Source: JAPPLB01 sp965204095 (GTDB lineage: Bacteria > Acidobacteriota > Terriglobia > Bryobacterales > UBA6623). Taken from it: a stretch of DNA of 64,000 nucleotides. Shown here in pieces: positions 13,903 through 23,382 of this stretch; position 1 is the stretch's first letter, and each line of letters opens with the position of its first letter. The stretch covers positions 434,001-498,000 of the forward strand of contig OZ241991.1 of the NCBI GenBank assembly GCA_965204095.1, written 5' to 3'. The translations under genes and the position numbers were made by a program. The notes under the pieces were generated by a model. That model saw nothing but the letters and a program-made list of their open reading frames with translations, was not told the DNA's origin and made no database searches.

Positions 13903-16900
13903 CTACGGTGGCGACAAGTCGATGCGGAGCTTCGACGCGAGTAGCAGTAAGTCCGCGTCCGAGCGGTCAGCTCCGAGAAACTCGATCAACTCCTCCTGAC
14001 GGGGCTGGCCGAATGCGAGTCGATAGGCAGCGAGCGTCTTGCGCAATCGCGGCAGGGCCGCTGCGTCCCTGCTGAAGAGCATGAATGGCACATGCCGTTC
14101 GATCTTCGCCGGTCCTTGGTGGAACACCCAGTACGGCACCATCTCCCCTTCCGCTTCGAATGTCTTGGCCACAGCCATGTCGAACAACTCGCTCCACGGA
14201 TCGACACGGCCGGACATTGCGTCCGCGTGCAGTTCCGGACCAAAAACCGTGGCGATGTTCCGTCGAACGGCGTGACCCTTGTACCTGTGAACGCGCCCCT
14301 CTCGCTGCTCCAAGTCGACAGGGTTCGAAGGCAGATTCCAATGCACTACGGCGTGGCACCAGAGATGGAAATCCAGTCCCTCCTGCCCGATCGAGGTGGA
14401 GATGAGAACAAAGGGCCAGAACGGGGAGTTGAACGCTTTGGAGACGGACTCGATCCGGGCCTCACCTCCATCGTCTAGGGTTTGGTTACCGAAAGCGACG
14501 GCAAAACGAGTGCGCATCCGGTGTTCGTGGAACTCGATACCCTCGCCGTTCCGCCGTCGACCTGGAATGTCTACACGAAATGATGACGTGCGCAGTTCTA
14601 TGGCCTCCGTGAGGCACTTGACGATGTCGTCGGCTGCTGCCATGCGTCGGCTCTCATCGACGAAGTTCAAGTGGCCGAGCCAGTCGCGAAGTACATGAGC
14701 ATGCTCGTCGAGAACGGCTTGAAGATTACCGTCTATCGAGTGCCGGAGTACGTCTCGCCAGTACCGGCCTCCACGTTCGTCTGCGTCGGATTCCCTGGAA
14801 TCCGCGCCGACGATCACAGCCGTGACCTCAGGGGCATTGAAGAAGCTCCTGAACGCGGCACCAGCCCTTGACGCACCTCTCACCACACAATCATGCGAGA
14901 TAGGCAGCCCCGAGACCGAACTGATCATCCGCAACGCACATTGCGCTGGCCCACCGAGCGCGAGTTCGGTGAGTACTTCGACAAGGTCGTTGGGAGGACG
15001 GCCGAGAGCTTCCGCACCATGCTTTGCCATGGCCCTCGCCTCGGCAAGGTGTGCACGAAGCCCGCGTCCAGCCTGATCGCCCTCCCAGAGGGATTCGCCG
15101 TCTTGGGCGAGCAGCAGAGCGGCTGCTGACGGGTGAAGCTGCCGGTCGAGAAACAAGGGCGCGGCCCAGTACCACCGTTGGTCGACGACCCCAATACTCG
15201 GTGCCATCCGAACGAGTGGACCGATGGCATCCTCCACCTTAGCCGCGACGTCTTCGAGCACCTCCGAGACTTGACGGCGTTCACGCCGAGCCAACGGCCG
15301 GGGGTCTCCAAGTTCTGCGAGGCTTGGGCTCGGCCAGGTCAAAAGAAGCGCGGTCATCGCCGCTGCTCGGCGACCGCTAGACGCCTCTCCTGGCTTGGCT
15401 TCGCCGGTTGAGCGCTCGCTGGTCCGGAAGGCAAGGCGCTGGCCGCCACGCCGCCGATAGTCGGCAGTGTAGCTGTGGCTGCGTGCGGCGAAAGCTCGGC
15501 GCTCAGCCTCGAAACTAACCAGTGAGGAGACGACCTTCGGGACGACCGCCCATCCGGAAAAGATCAGACGCTTCGTGAAACTGGCGGCTTCCGGCGACTC
15601 ATACACCGATCCGGTGTCGTAGTACCGCATTGACGGAGGAATCCAGAGCAGCTTGAAGGCACAGTGGCGCTCCAGATCGTCGAGGAGCCAGCGGAGTCGT
15701 CCGTTCTGGGGATCGACGCGCTGATATGCCTCGACCTCGTCCCAGCTAAGCAGGCCAGGACCGGGGTCAAGCCCTTCGCCGGCGGTGAACCGGCCGTCTT
15801 TAGCGGCCCGCACGACAGCCTCTTTCAGCTTGTAATTCTCCATGAAGTTGACGAGGTACGGCCCGGACTTCCAGTACTCCGTTGGCTCGTGGTGCTCTAC
15901 GATATCGGCGAGGTCGCCGAGGCGCACGTAGGCGCGAAGATCATCAGGTTTCACCTGCACTTCGGTGTCCAATTCGTGGAGCATCCCGTCACGGTCCGGT
16001 GTGGCTGCCAGCCGCTCCGTCCGTGCCATGACGCCGCCTAGCTGGTCCCTAATTTCGCCGCAAATCACCTCGGCATCGCTGAGCGATCCGCGTGAGAGGA
16101 GTGTTGAGCGTAAGGTGTTGAAGCGGCGTTGCAGGCGATCGACTCTCAACGAGTCTTGAAGCAGGAACGAACAGGTATCGAGGAAGTCTTCATAATGGTT
16201 GCTATCGACTTGGTCGGCGGTTGTGTACATGCGGTACGGGGTTGCAGAAAGCAACAGTGTTCGGGTGGCGCGGCCAGTCTCGGGATCCTTGTAGTTGAAC
16301 AGCCGGTGGGCCAGTTCGGCAGCGAAGTCTCCCGGTTCAGGCTGCAGCAGTTCCTTGAATCGCTGAAACTCGTCCAGCACCACAAGATCCGGGCGGAGCG
16401 CGGCAATGCCGACGATCGCCATGATGCGGCGAACCTCCCCGATCAGCTCCTTCCGCTGATCCTCCAAGTCAATGGGGAACTTCCGTTTCCATGCAAGCCC
16501 GTCGACAAGCTGCTTGAACATGGCGCGAAGGGTAGGTTTGCGCTTGCCTCGCCGAGTCTTGTCACACTCTGCGAGCAACTCAGCGAAGTCCCCGATCGAT
16601 CCCTTAATCCGCGGCCGAAACTTACGCTCCTCCCGTTGCAGCCGCTCATCGGGTTTACCGGCAGTGACGCCATACCAGAAGATCCATCGAGCCCGTCTGG
16701 TCATGACACTCCTACCCCAAAGGGCGCGTAGGAACGTGTACGCCAGGCAGCGCTCACGAAACTGGCCTGTGCTGCGGCCGAACTTCAGGGACGTTGCGGG
16801 TGTGATCGCCAGCAGATTGACACCCGTCTGACTCGCGTCGCCGTCATCCAACTTTGCGAGGGCGAGCAAGGTAAGCCGGTCGACGTCCTCGAGTGGCTTA

Positions 16901-17190
16901 ACGCCCGCAGGAGCGAGCTTGCGAATGTTCTGTCGGGCGATCGCCGCGTTCGAGCAGACGTAGACGATGTCGTGCCGAGCGTCGCCGGTGCGTCGGAGGT
17001 GGTCGATCACTTGCGCGATCACCCCCTTGGCGACGTGAGTCTTGCCGAGACCCACCTCGTCGGCTACTAGGAACCGGATGGCGGAATTCCGGTCAGCGAA
17101 CATCCGCTTGAACGCCCAGCGGGCAGTTCGCCGCTGGAAGTCCTTCAGGTCGGCCAGTACTGCCTCGACGTCGATGTGGGTTTCAGTCAT
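13903..17190 (-). CDS. SNF2/DEAD-type helicase of a three-gene defence-like unit
   Basis: A 1095-residue superfamily 2 helicase. Walker A-type motif ADEVGLGKT at about residue 42 and motif II DEFQRF at about 273. The C-terminal helicase lobe contains STSIGQEGLDFHLWCHAVVH and LEQREGRVHRYKGH at about 930-975, typical of DrmD/HepA-like remodelers. Its start overlaps the stop of the PLD gene by 8 nt. It is expected to move on DNA and supply the motor of a defence complex. It is not the DISARM helicase DrmD, which is present at 30.7-34.1 kb. Confidence 0.75.
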   Translation of the reverse strand: MTETHIDVEAVLADLKDFQRRTARWAFKRMFADRNSAIRFLVADEVGLGKTHVAKGVIAQVIDHLRRTGDARHDIVYVCSNAAIARQNIRKLAPAGVKPLEDVDRLTLLALAKLDDGDASQTGVNLLAITPATSLKFGRSTGQFRERCLAYTFLRALWGRSVMTRRARWIFWYGVTAGKPDERLQREERKFRPRIKGSIGDFAELLAECDKTRRGKRKPTLRAMFKQLVDGLAWKRKFPIDLEDQRKELIGEVRRIMAIVGIAALRPDLVVLDEFQRFKELLQPEPGDFAAELAHRLFNYKDPETGRATRTLLLSATPYRMYTTADQVDSNHYEDFLDTCSFLLQDSLRVDRLQRRFNTLRSTLLSRGSLSDAEVICGEIRDQLGGVMARTERLAATPDRDGMLHELDTEVQVKPDDLRAYVRLGDLADIVEHHEPTEYWKSGPYLVNFMENYKLKEAVVRAAKDGRFTAGEGLDPGPGLLSWDEVEAYQRVDPQNGRLRWLLDDLERHCAFKLLWIPPSMRYYDTGSVYESPEAASFTKRLIFSGWAVVPKVVSSLVSFEAERRAFAARSHSYTADYRRRGGQRLAFRTSERSTGEAKPGEASSGRRAAAMTALLLTWPSPSLAELGDPRPLARRERRQVSEVLEDVAAKVEDAIGPLVRMAPSIGVVDQRWYWAAPLFLDRQLHPSAAALLLAQDGESLWEGDQAGRGLRAHLAEARAMAKHGAEALGRPPNDLVEVLTELALGGPAQCALRMISSVSGLPISHDCVVRGASRAGAAFRSFFNAPEVTAVIVGADSRESDADERGGRYWRDVLRHSIDGNLQAVLDEHAHVLRDWLGHLNFVDESRRMAAADDIVKCLTEAIELRTSSFRVDIPGRRRNGEGIEFHEHRMRTRFAVAFGNQTLDDGGEARIESVSKAFNSPFWPFVLISTSIGQEGLDFHLWCHAVVHWNLPSNPVDLEQREGRVHRYKGHAVRRNIATVFGPELHADAMSGRVDPWSELFDMAVAKTFEAEGEMVPYWVFHQGPAKIERHVPFMLFSRDAAALPRLRKTLAAYRLAFGQPRQEELIEFLGADRSDADLLLLASKLRIDLSPP

Positions 17191-18985
17191 CGCCTATGGT
17201 CGCCACGTCATAGATCATCGTCCAGAGTTCGGCGAACCCCGCTGGGAGCGCGTCGTCGTCGGCCAGGTCTGCTACGAGCGGGTGCAGCGCGGCGAGCTTC
17301 GCAGGGTCTCGCCGCATCGTCCTCAGCAACTTCTCCAATACCGGGAGGTCCATGGGACCGCACCCGTCGGCGGCAGTGTCGTCGCTGACGCCCTCGACCG
17401 TGTCGCGCAGGTCCGTCTGGCCCACGTCCTCGTCGAGCAATGCCAAGAGGTACCGCAGAAAGCGCTCCGCGTTTCCGACGAGGGCACGCAACAGGAATCG
17501 ATCACGATGATTCGGTACGCCGTCGAGCGGGACCGGGACGACGAAGCGAGTCACTGTACCTTCATCGTGAGCGAGTTTGAAGGCGAGAAAACCGCTGATG
17601 GTCTCCAAACTGGTCTCGAAGCGCTCCTCAAAGGACTTGCCTGCGACAACTCGACGTCGATGCCCGGCCGATGCGAGCGGCCAGCAGTAAATCTTCGTGC
17701 CGCCGAAGCAAGGCATCGGTTGGTGCGACCGGTAGGTGACCGCCCATCCGGAGCCGCTTTCCTCGACGAACCCCTCGAACGGAAGTCGAGCGATGTCGCG
17801 GCGCGCTCGGTCTAACCATGGGTCGCCGTTCGTGTCGCCGCCCGTGCTGGGTCCGCCGTATCGGTTGAACAAGACACGGAGGCCCGGCTCATCGCCCGTA
17901 CCGTCGCAGAGCCGATCGATTCCCAGCACCGTTGCGGGTCCGGCCAGTTCCACAAGGACCTCGACATTGTTGTTGAAGGCGGCGCCGGTCGCGTTGGCGG
18001 AGCCGAGGAACAGACGCGCTCGGCCCTCGTCCTCGAAGGCGAAGACCTTGGCGTGCAGTCCGAGGAGAGGCCGGGCGGGATCATCCGGTGATGATCGGTC
18101 TTGCTCCGCGTCAACGTCCGGCGCGCTTCCGTCGTCGAAAGCATAAGCTTTTGCCACTTTGGCGAACGCTTCCGGCCCGAGCTGGTCAAGCGACTCGGGT
18201 CGGCTGACAAGTTCATCGACTGATGCCGGACGCACGCTTGTGAAGAAGTCGTCGCTCACGAACGGTGAAATGATCAGTGACCGCGAGGCGGCGGCTGGCA
18301 GCGGTGACGGCGTGCGGCTCAGGCCCAGAACGTGAGTCCGTACATCGTCGAGGCCTTCGGGAAAGGCGAACCGTGTGGTTCCAAGCGCGGCCGACAGCGT
18401 GCGCACACGATCCCTGTGGTCTGTCGGCACGGTGCCGACCGCGGTGCCGAGGAGACCTTCGAAGAGTTCCCCAACAGGTCCCAGCAGCGCACCGGATGCA
18501 TCCGTTGTCTCGTCGAGGCGGACCACCGTGTCCCAGCTCGCATCGAACGTGAGATTCCGGCTCGCGATGAGAACGCGGAGCCGCAGCTCTCGTGGTCGGC
18601 TGTTCGGTAGGTTGCCAACAGCCTCGTATCGCAGCACCCACACCTTGGGATGAACGACTCCGCCGAGTGGCGCATCAACGGGGACAACGGCCCGCTCGAG
18701 GAAAGCGAACACTCGGCGCGAGGGGGGCAGGGCGATCTCCCCGACTTGGCTGAACACGGTGATCTTGTCTGCGTGGGACCGCAAAGCGTGAAGCAGCTCA
18801 ATTGGCTCGTACGGGCTGCTGTCGGAGGCGATGCCGGCGGATTCTGTAAGCGCCATTGCAGCAGGCGCGGCCAGGAGCGCCCGTAGGTCGAGTGTGAACG
18901 TTACGGCCATGGCCGACTCCAGGCTGAAGGTGACCGGTGGCCGCATTGCGTCAATGAGGGTGAGCCGGTTCGTCGGTTGGAGCAT
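17183..18985 (-). CDS. Phospholipase D-type nuclease of a three-gene defence-like unit
   Basis: A 600-residue protein with two HxK motifs: HPK in VVHPKVWVLRYE (about residue 115) with a downstream ASRNLTFD, and HAK in GLHAKVFAFEDE (about residue 308) with FLGSANATGAAF. This is the two-motif layout of PLD nucleases and phosphotransferases. ATG 18985 overlaps the stop of the DUF6361 gene (TGATG); a 19-residue longer frame is open upstream. With a helicase encoded directly after it, a role in cutting foreign DNA is likely but inferred. Confidence 0.75.
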   Translation of the reverse strand: MLQPTNRLTLIDAMRPPVTFSLESAMAVTFTLDLRALLAAPAAMALTESAGIASDSSPYEPIELLHALRSHADKITVFSQVGEIALPPSRRVFAFLERAVVPVDAPLGGVVHPKVWVLRYEAVGNLPNSRPRELRLRVLIASRNLTFDASWDTVVRLDETTDASGALLGPVGELFEGLLGTAVGTVPTDHRDRVRTLSAALGTTRFAFPEGLDDVRTHVLGLSRTPSPLPAAASRSLIISPFVSDDFFTSVRPASVDELVSRPESLDQLGPEAFAKVAKAYAFDDGSAPDVDAEQDRSSPDDPARPLLGLHAKVFAFEDEGRARLFLGSANATGAAFNNNVEVLVELAGPATVLGIDRLCDGTGDEPGLRVLFNRYGGPSTGGDTNGDPWLDRARRDIARLPFEGFVEESGSGWAVTYRSHQPMPCFGGTKIYCWPLASAGHRRRVVAGKSFEERFETSLETISGFLAFKLAHDEGTVTRFVVPVPLDGVPNHRDRFLLRALVGNAERFLRYLLALLDEDVGQTDLRDTVEGVSDDTAADGCGPMDLPVLEKLLRTMRRDPAKLAALHPLVADLADDDALPAGFAELWTMIYDVATIGDD

Positions 18986-20223
18986 CAGTCCTGTAGCCCC
19001 GCCGCAGCAATATCTGCAAGATAGCTCTGGGTGACGGGCCACCGGTAGTTGAGTTGGCCACCCACCTGTGCCTGATTCCAGTGTTCCAGGGCGGTTCGGT
19101 GAGCCAGTCGAGCTCGCTTCCCCTTAAGCCGGATCTCTCGGTCGCGGATGTGTGTGTGGATCACCGGGTCGTCGGCGAACCCGACCGGATCGGTCACGGC
19201 ACGCCTGACTACTTCGTACACGAATCCCTGGGTGCCGGCTCCGACACGACGGCCGGCCAGGACGCGCCAAAACTCCGGGAGGTTCGCAACCCACGAGTGC
19301 AACTCGTAATGGCGGTCGTCAATCAGCCGGCTCCAGTCTTCGAGACGTTCGCGCTGGTCTGCTTCGAGGTCGTGCGTGTCCCAGCCGAACTCCTCTCTCG
19401 CCCTTCGCGCGAGAAGCATGTTGTAGACGTGCTGCGGCCCGACGGTCAGCTCGGAGAAGCATCGGGCGTGGTGCAGCGTCTCCACGAGACGGTCGGGCAG
19501 TCCGTGTGTCGGCAGGTCCCACGGATAGTCAACGCCGTTCGCCACGTGCGGCATGCCGCACAAGACGGCCAACAGCGAGTCGGGATGGTACCGCCGGAAA
19601 CAGTCGGCCAAGAACTGCGCCTCTTCAAGACGAAGCTCGAAGGTAATGTTGCCTTGCAGAAAGTCTTCGGGCCGTGGAGGCATGACCATCCACATCGAAA
19701 CCGCCCGCCTCGTTGTATTCCCGTCGTCATCGTATTCATGGCGGAGACGCCCGAGAGTGGATGTCCGCTTTCCATATTCGGAGAGGCTGAGGTCGAGCCG
19801 TCTGATGCCCCAGGCACCCAGTCCGCCCCAGTAGATCTCGCTGGGCATCCGCTTGAGGTCCCGGCCCGCCGTATAGCCGATCACTCCTTGGTTCGACCCC
19901 AGATGACGGAGACAATCTATGAGTTGGGCCTCATCGTGATGGAGTCTGCGGGCGAAATCGCCAGGAGAGACGCGCTCGTCTTCGAAACGGCGAAAGATCC
20001 AAGGCAGGAAGATGAAATAGCGGAGCCTCGTCTGTGTCGTCGACGTGCCTGGGCTGAGCATCGTAGAAAAGGCGTCGCGCACCGTGCCCAGTCCCAACAC
20101 GTCGAGGGTCGAGGGCTCTTCGAGCGAACGGAGCAGCGTGCCCACCCGCTCGCTTGCCATTGCATCGAGATCGAGCCAGCCGAGTGACGATTCCGGCTCG
20201 TAGGTACTCATTGCCCGCAGCAT
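18985..20223 (-). CDS. DUF6361 family protein
   Basis: A 412-residue protein. The N-terminal part has the hallmark of DUF6361: LGLGTVRDAFSTMLSPGTST, then RLRYFIFLPWIFRRFE. Later parts are helical (LIDCLRHLGSNQGVIGYTAG, WGGLGAWGIRR). No catalytic residues are obvious. In bacterial genomes such proteins are commonly found beside PLD-family and helicase genes, as here. ATG 20223 or 20211 (MSTYEP) could be the start. It is the first gene of its unit. Confidence 0.75.
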   Translation of the reverse strand: MLRAMSTYEPESSLGWLDLDAMASERVGTLLRSLEEPSTLDVLGLGTVRDAFSTMLSPGTSTTQTRLRYFIFLPWIFRRFEDERVSPGDFARRLHHDEAQLIDCLRHLGSNQGVIGYTAGRDLKRMPSEIYWGGLGAWGIRRLDLSLSEYGKRTSTLGRLRHEYDDDGNTTRRAVSMWMVMPPRPEDFLQGNITFELRLEEAQFLADCFRRYHPDSLLAVLCGMPHVANGVDYPWDLPTHGLPDRLVETLHHARCFSELTVGPQHVYNMLLARRAREEFGWDTHDLEADQRERLEDWSRLIDDRHYELHSWVANLPEFWRVLAGRRVGAGTQGFVYEVVRRAVTDPVGFADDPVIHTHIRDREIRLKGKRARLAHRTALEHWNQAQVGGQLNYRWPVTQSYLADIAAAGLQD

Positions 20224-20771
20224 TGTGGATTAGGATCTTGAAACTCATTCTATGAGGCGGTCCAACCACCTCCTGACTTCGTGAGCACGATCGTCGATCC
20301 AGAGGAGAAGGCGAATGCTGTCTCCCGCCGACGTTGAGAGTTGTCGTTTTCGTTCCGCGTCTTCGTGGAAGCCCGCCAGGCAGACACGATGATCGCCAGC
20401 GCCTTCCGCAGTTTCAGTGGCTCAATGCGGGCTCGTAACATCTCTGCGATGCGCGGGGTAATGGGACGACAACGGGAATGGAAGAATTACCTGCGCCGAA
20501 GCGCGGCGTCACGGCATTGCTCCCGTCAGGCGTGACCATCCGGCATACTCCTTCATGCGCGACTCAACGACAACGTGCGTGGTTTTCCATTGCGGCCGCT
20601 TACCTTCGGCATCTCGATTCTGGCGGACTGGCCTCCCGCCAGACCAGCTTCGCTTCTCCTTGAGGAATCTTTCATCTCCTGTTTCTCTTCCCGACGGTTT
20701 CCCTCCAACACCTGAGCAGCGCTCGAACTTGTCGCAGGTAGAGAAGCAATGTAGTACGAAACCCGTGAGGA
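20224..20771. other. Spacer between the DUF6361 unit and DISARM
   Basis: This gap separates two operons on the same strand and should contain the promoter of the DUF6361 unit. No certain gene is seen. A minus-strand frame around 20330-20460 encodes MLRARIEPLKLRKALAIIVS, which could be the remains of a protein. The stretch 20616-20720 resembles 38747-38850 (shared GACCAGCT, CGCTTC, CCTT pattern). Confidence 0.4.
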
Positions 20772-21578
20772 TCAAGTTAGCGGCAACCGTTCCAGGTAAC
20801 CGTTTCTGATCAGGGACATGAAATGTTCGTCGATCCGGTGCGCGATGCCAGGAGAATCGACCAACAGACCGAGTTCGATGTTTCGTTCCTGTGCAGCTTC
20901 CGTGAAATTCGCAGAGGTTACGAGTGCCTCCAGTCCGTCGATTACCACGCACTTCGCATGCATTGCACTAGCCGACTGAGATGCAGGCGCTAGTGACCGG
21001 GGATCGTAGTAGACCCGTGGCAGACGGGTCCCAGGCCACTCCTTGTCGACGAAATTCTCTGCGAAGCGCCGGATCACGTGGGTATCGATGGAGCTGTCAT
21101 CTCTCTTCCGACGAACATCAATGCACAGAATTACGTCGAGTTCTCCTTGCTCGTCCAGCCGTTGTGCCAAGGCTTGGAAAACCGATTTCCCTTGATGGAT
21201 AGCGAAGCCGACGGCCAGCACGCGCTTGCGCGCCTTCTCGAACATTTGCCTCATCACTACGCTTGTATTACGCGCAGTAGAGGTCGTGTCCGGTCCGCTA
21301 ACGACGATCTCCACCGATGTGGCTGCTTTGCTCCCAGTGCTTCTACCAGCGGTGAACGCGCGCAACACCAATGCGATCTGGTCGGGCGACATGTCAGACC
21401 TCGACAGATCCTCAAACCATCGAGATATGGGTTCTACCTGCGAAACGGCTATGTGGCTCCTCAGTGTGAGAGGACCTAACGGCGGCTTCAACAAGCCGGC
21501 TTCCAACAGGTCCGTCAGTCGGATGAGATCGTCCAGTTCAATTTCTGCTAGGGCGTGAAATTCTGTCACGGGCTTCAT
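20772..21578 (-). CDS. drmC: DISARM protein DrmC, PLD-domain
   Basis: A 268-residue protein with one complete PLD motif at about residue 205, HAKCVVIDGLEALVTSANF (H-x-K-x4-D). The N-terminal 90 residues are helical. DrmC belongs to the DISARM core but was reported to be dispensable for protection in the system first studied. Its start overlaps the drmB stop (ATGA). It is the last gene of the operon. Confidence 0.85.
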   Translation of the reverse strand: MKPVTEFHALAEIELDDLIRLTDLLEAGLLKPPLGPLTLRSHIAVSQVEPISRWFEDLSRSDMSPDQIALVLRAFTAGRSTGSKAATSVEIVVSGPDTTSTARNTSVVMRQMFEKARKRVLAVGFAIHQGKSVFQALAQRLDEQGELDVILCIDVRRKRDDSSIDTHVIRRFAENFVDKEWPGTRLPRVYYDPRSLAPASQSASAMHAKCVVIDGLEALVTSANFTEAAQERNIELGLLVDSPGIAHRIDEHFMSLIRNGYLERLPLT

Positions 21579-23374
21579 CTAGCCGGATCAAAGAATGCAG
21601 CGTCTTCGTCGCTAACTGTTGGAACGACAAGCGCACGATCAAGGAAGTCATTGCGCTGTTCGCAGCTAGTCTCCGCAATCAGAAGGCAACCGTGGCAAGC
21701 GGCTCCCTGCAACATGCGACCCTCAAGCGTAGAATCTGGCGCATGCTCCGCACACACCGGATCATTCGAGCACAATAGGCCGGCGTCCACAGCACGGCGG
21801 AGATACACGTGAAGATGCCGGCCGGCCTCTACCAGCCCGCCCAGAGTTCCTTCCGAATCGGATGACCCCGTGTAGATCAGTATTCCGTACCCCCAGTCAC
21901 CCGCGTAGACACGTTCTCGTAGTGAGCTTGCGGGATAGCCGCAATCAAGCGCCATTGACGTCATCAGCATGTGGGAGAGTGAATGCAGCATCACATAGGG
22001 AAGTCCGGGGAAGCCCTCTTGCGGACGCTTACGCTCCTGGGCCCACGCCCTCCAGCCGGATTCGATTCTCCGCCCGCGGGCAATAACACCCGGGCGGGTC
22101 AGCCATTGCTTCACTTGGTCCTGCTTGAAAGAAATAAACAGCCCCTCGCCGCGATTCTCGAACGCAGGTAACCAGTTAATCGTTTCTGCCAGCGAAGCCC
22201 TCACGACATCGAGATCGAGTTCGCCATCCTTGTCCGGGCTTATCGCCTCGAACCGCGTGAAGCCGAGCAAGGATACGACCTCGCGCAACCGGTGTACCAG
22301 CACGAGCTTGTCAACCACGTTCAGGAGATCGTCCACCCCTAGATCCCATGACCCTCGCTCGGGCGTCTCGGCATAGAACTTCGACCGCGGATCGTCCTCG
22401 CCGATGCGGGGATCACCTTTGTCAAGAATTTCGAACTCGGCAATCTTGATCGGCACCTCCTCGCTCTCACCGCCGCTTATTTGTCGTTGGTACTCGACAA
22501 TTACGGCCTCGTCGGAGATTTCAGAGAAGGCGGCATTGAGTTCTGGGATCATTCGAAAATTGCCGAGGACTCCCAGATCGTCGGCGGCCTTCAGGCGCTC
22601 GAAATGCATCGACACCTTCGCAGCCAAAGCGATATCGAATTCTGGCAGGGAAATGACGCTCATCGTCTGTGGGAAATAGGCGTTGCTCGCCGTGCGCACC
22701 AGTAGACGATAGGGCTCACCGCAGGCTTCTTGCGCATATTGTCCAATCCACGGACGCTTCCCGTCACAGTGGCCGAGTGCACCAGTGTCAGGACTCGACG
22801 CTTCGTAAAGAGAACGTTCCTCACCGCATTCGCACACGCCGAAAGTGTCTCCAATGTCACTGCCGGTTCCACGTTCCTCCAGCCACAGCGGACGCTCGCA
22901 GCTCTTGCCGCTTTGATGGACAAACGTTCTCCAATCCAGATCGTCGATGTGGCCACGACGACAGCCGCAGACGAAACGCACAGGGACAACCGGCTTGAGT
23001 TCCCCACCCTCGTCGCGGAAGCGGTGGCGATCCAGATGAACCCACCGCACCAGCCTGCGGCGGCGCCATTGTGGGTTCCGGGGGGATGGCTTTGCGTCTT
23101 TGACGATAAACCAGGTCGGGAAAATACGCGCACCTACCGGGGCCGCTTGCCGAGCGCTTTCCTCGTGTCGCGGGGGCGTGTATAGGTCAAGCGCCGGCAC
23201 GGACAACAACCTCCGCAACTTGGCCTGTAGGCGTGGTTCGTGGATCTTCTCGCGGCGCAGGTGAGACCAGTCTTGCAAGCCTGAAACGATCACCGAATGA
23301 TCGGGCAGATCGATCATCGCGCCTGGACCGTAGGTCGTGATCAACTGGCTCTGGCGAAGGATATTGTCACTCAT
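21575..23374 (-). CDS. drmB: DISARM protein DrmB, DUF1998
   Basis: A 599-residue protein. It begins RQSQLITTYGPGAMIDLPDH, as is usual for DrmB, and ends with the DUF1998 domain (about residues 450-590) containing HSLSHMLMTSMALDCGYPAS and a Cys-rich C-terminal part (CSNDPVCAEH, CHGCLLIAETSCEQRN) likely to bind zinc. In the middle are further Cys pairs (CGCRRGH, CECG). DrmB forms a complex with the helicase DrmA that recognises incoming DNA. Gap to drmA 8 nt. Confidence 0.9.
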   Translation of the reverse strand: MSDNILRQSQLITTYGPGAMIDLPDHSVIVSGLQDWSHLRREKIHEPRLQAKLRRLLSVPALDLYTPPRHEESARQAAPVGARIFPTWFIVKDAKPSPRNPQWRRRRLVRWVHLDRHRFRDEGGELKPVVPVRFVCGCRRGHIDDLDWRTFVHQSGKSCERPLWLEERGTGSDIGDTFGVCECGEERSLYEASSPDTGALGHCDGKRPWIGQYAQEACGEPYRLLVRTASNAYFPQTMSVISLPEFDIALAAKVSMHFERLKAADDLGVLGNFRMIPELNAAFSEISDEAVIVEYQRQISGGESEEVPIKIAEFEILDKGDPRIGEDDPRSKFYAETPERGSWDLGVDDLLNVVDKLVLVHRLREVVSLLGFTRFEAISPDKDGELDLDVVRASLAETINWLPAFENRGEGLFISFKQDQVKQWLTRPGVIARGRRIESGWRAWAQERKRPQEGFPGLPYVMLHSLSHMLMTSMALDCGYPASSLRERVYAGDWGYGILIYTGSSDSEGTLGGLVEAGRHLHVYLRRAVDAGLLCSNDPVCAEHAPDSTLEGRMLQGAACHGCLLIAETSCEQRNDFLDRALVVPTVSDEDAAFFDPAR

Positions 23375-23382
23375 CGAGTGAT

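Noticed and set aside
13903..17190. Helicase at 13.9-17.2 kb as a second DrmD and part of DISARM
   Set aside because: A complete class 1 set with its own DrmD exists at 20.8-34.1 kb, and this helicase is coupled to the PLD/DUF6361 genes.
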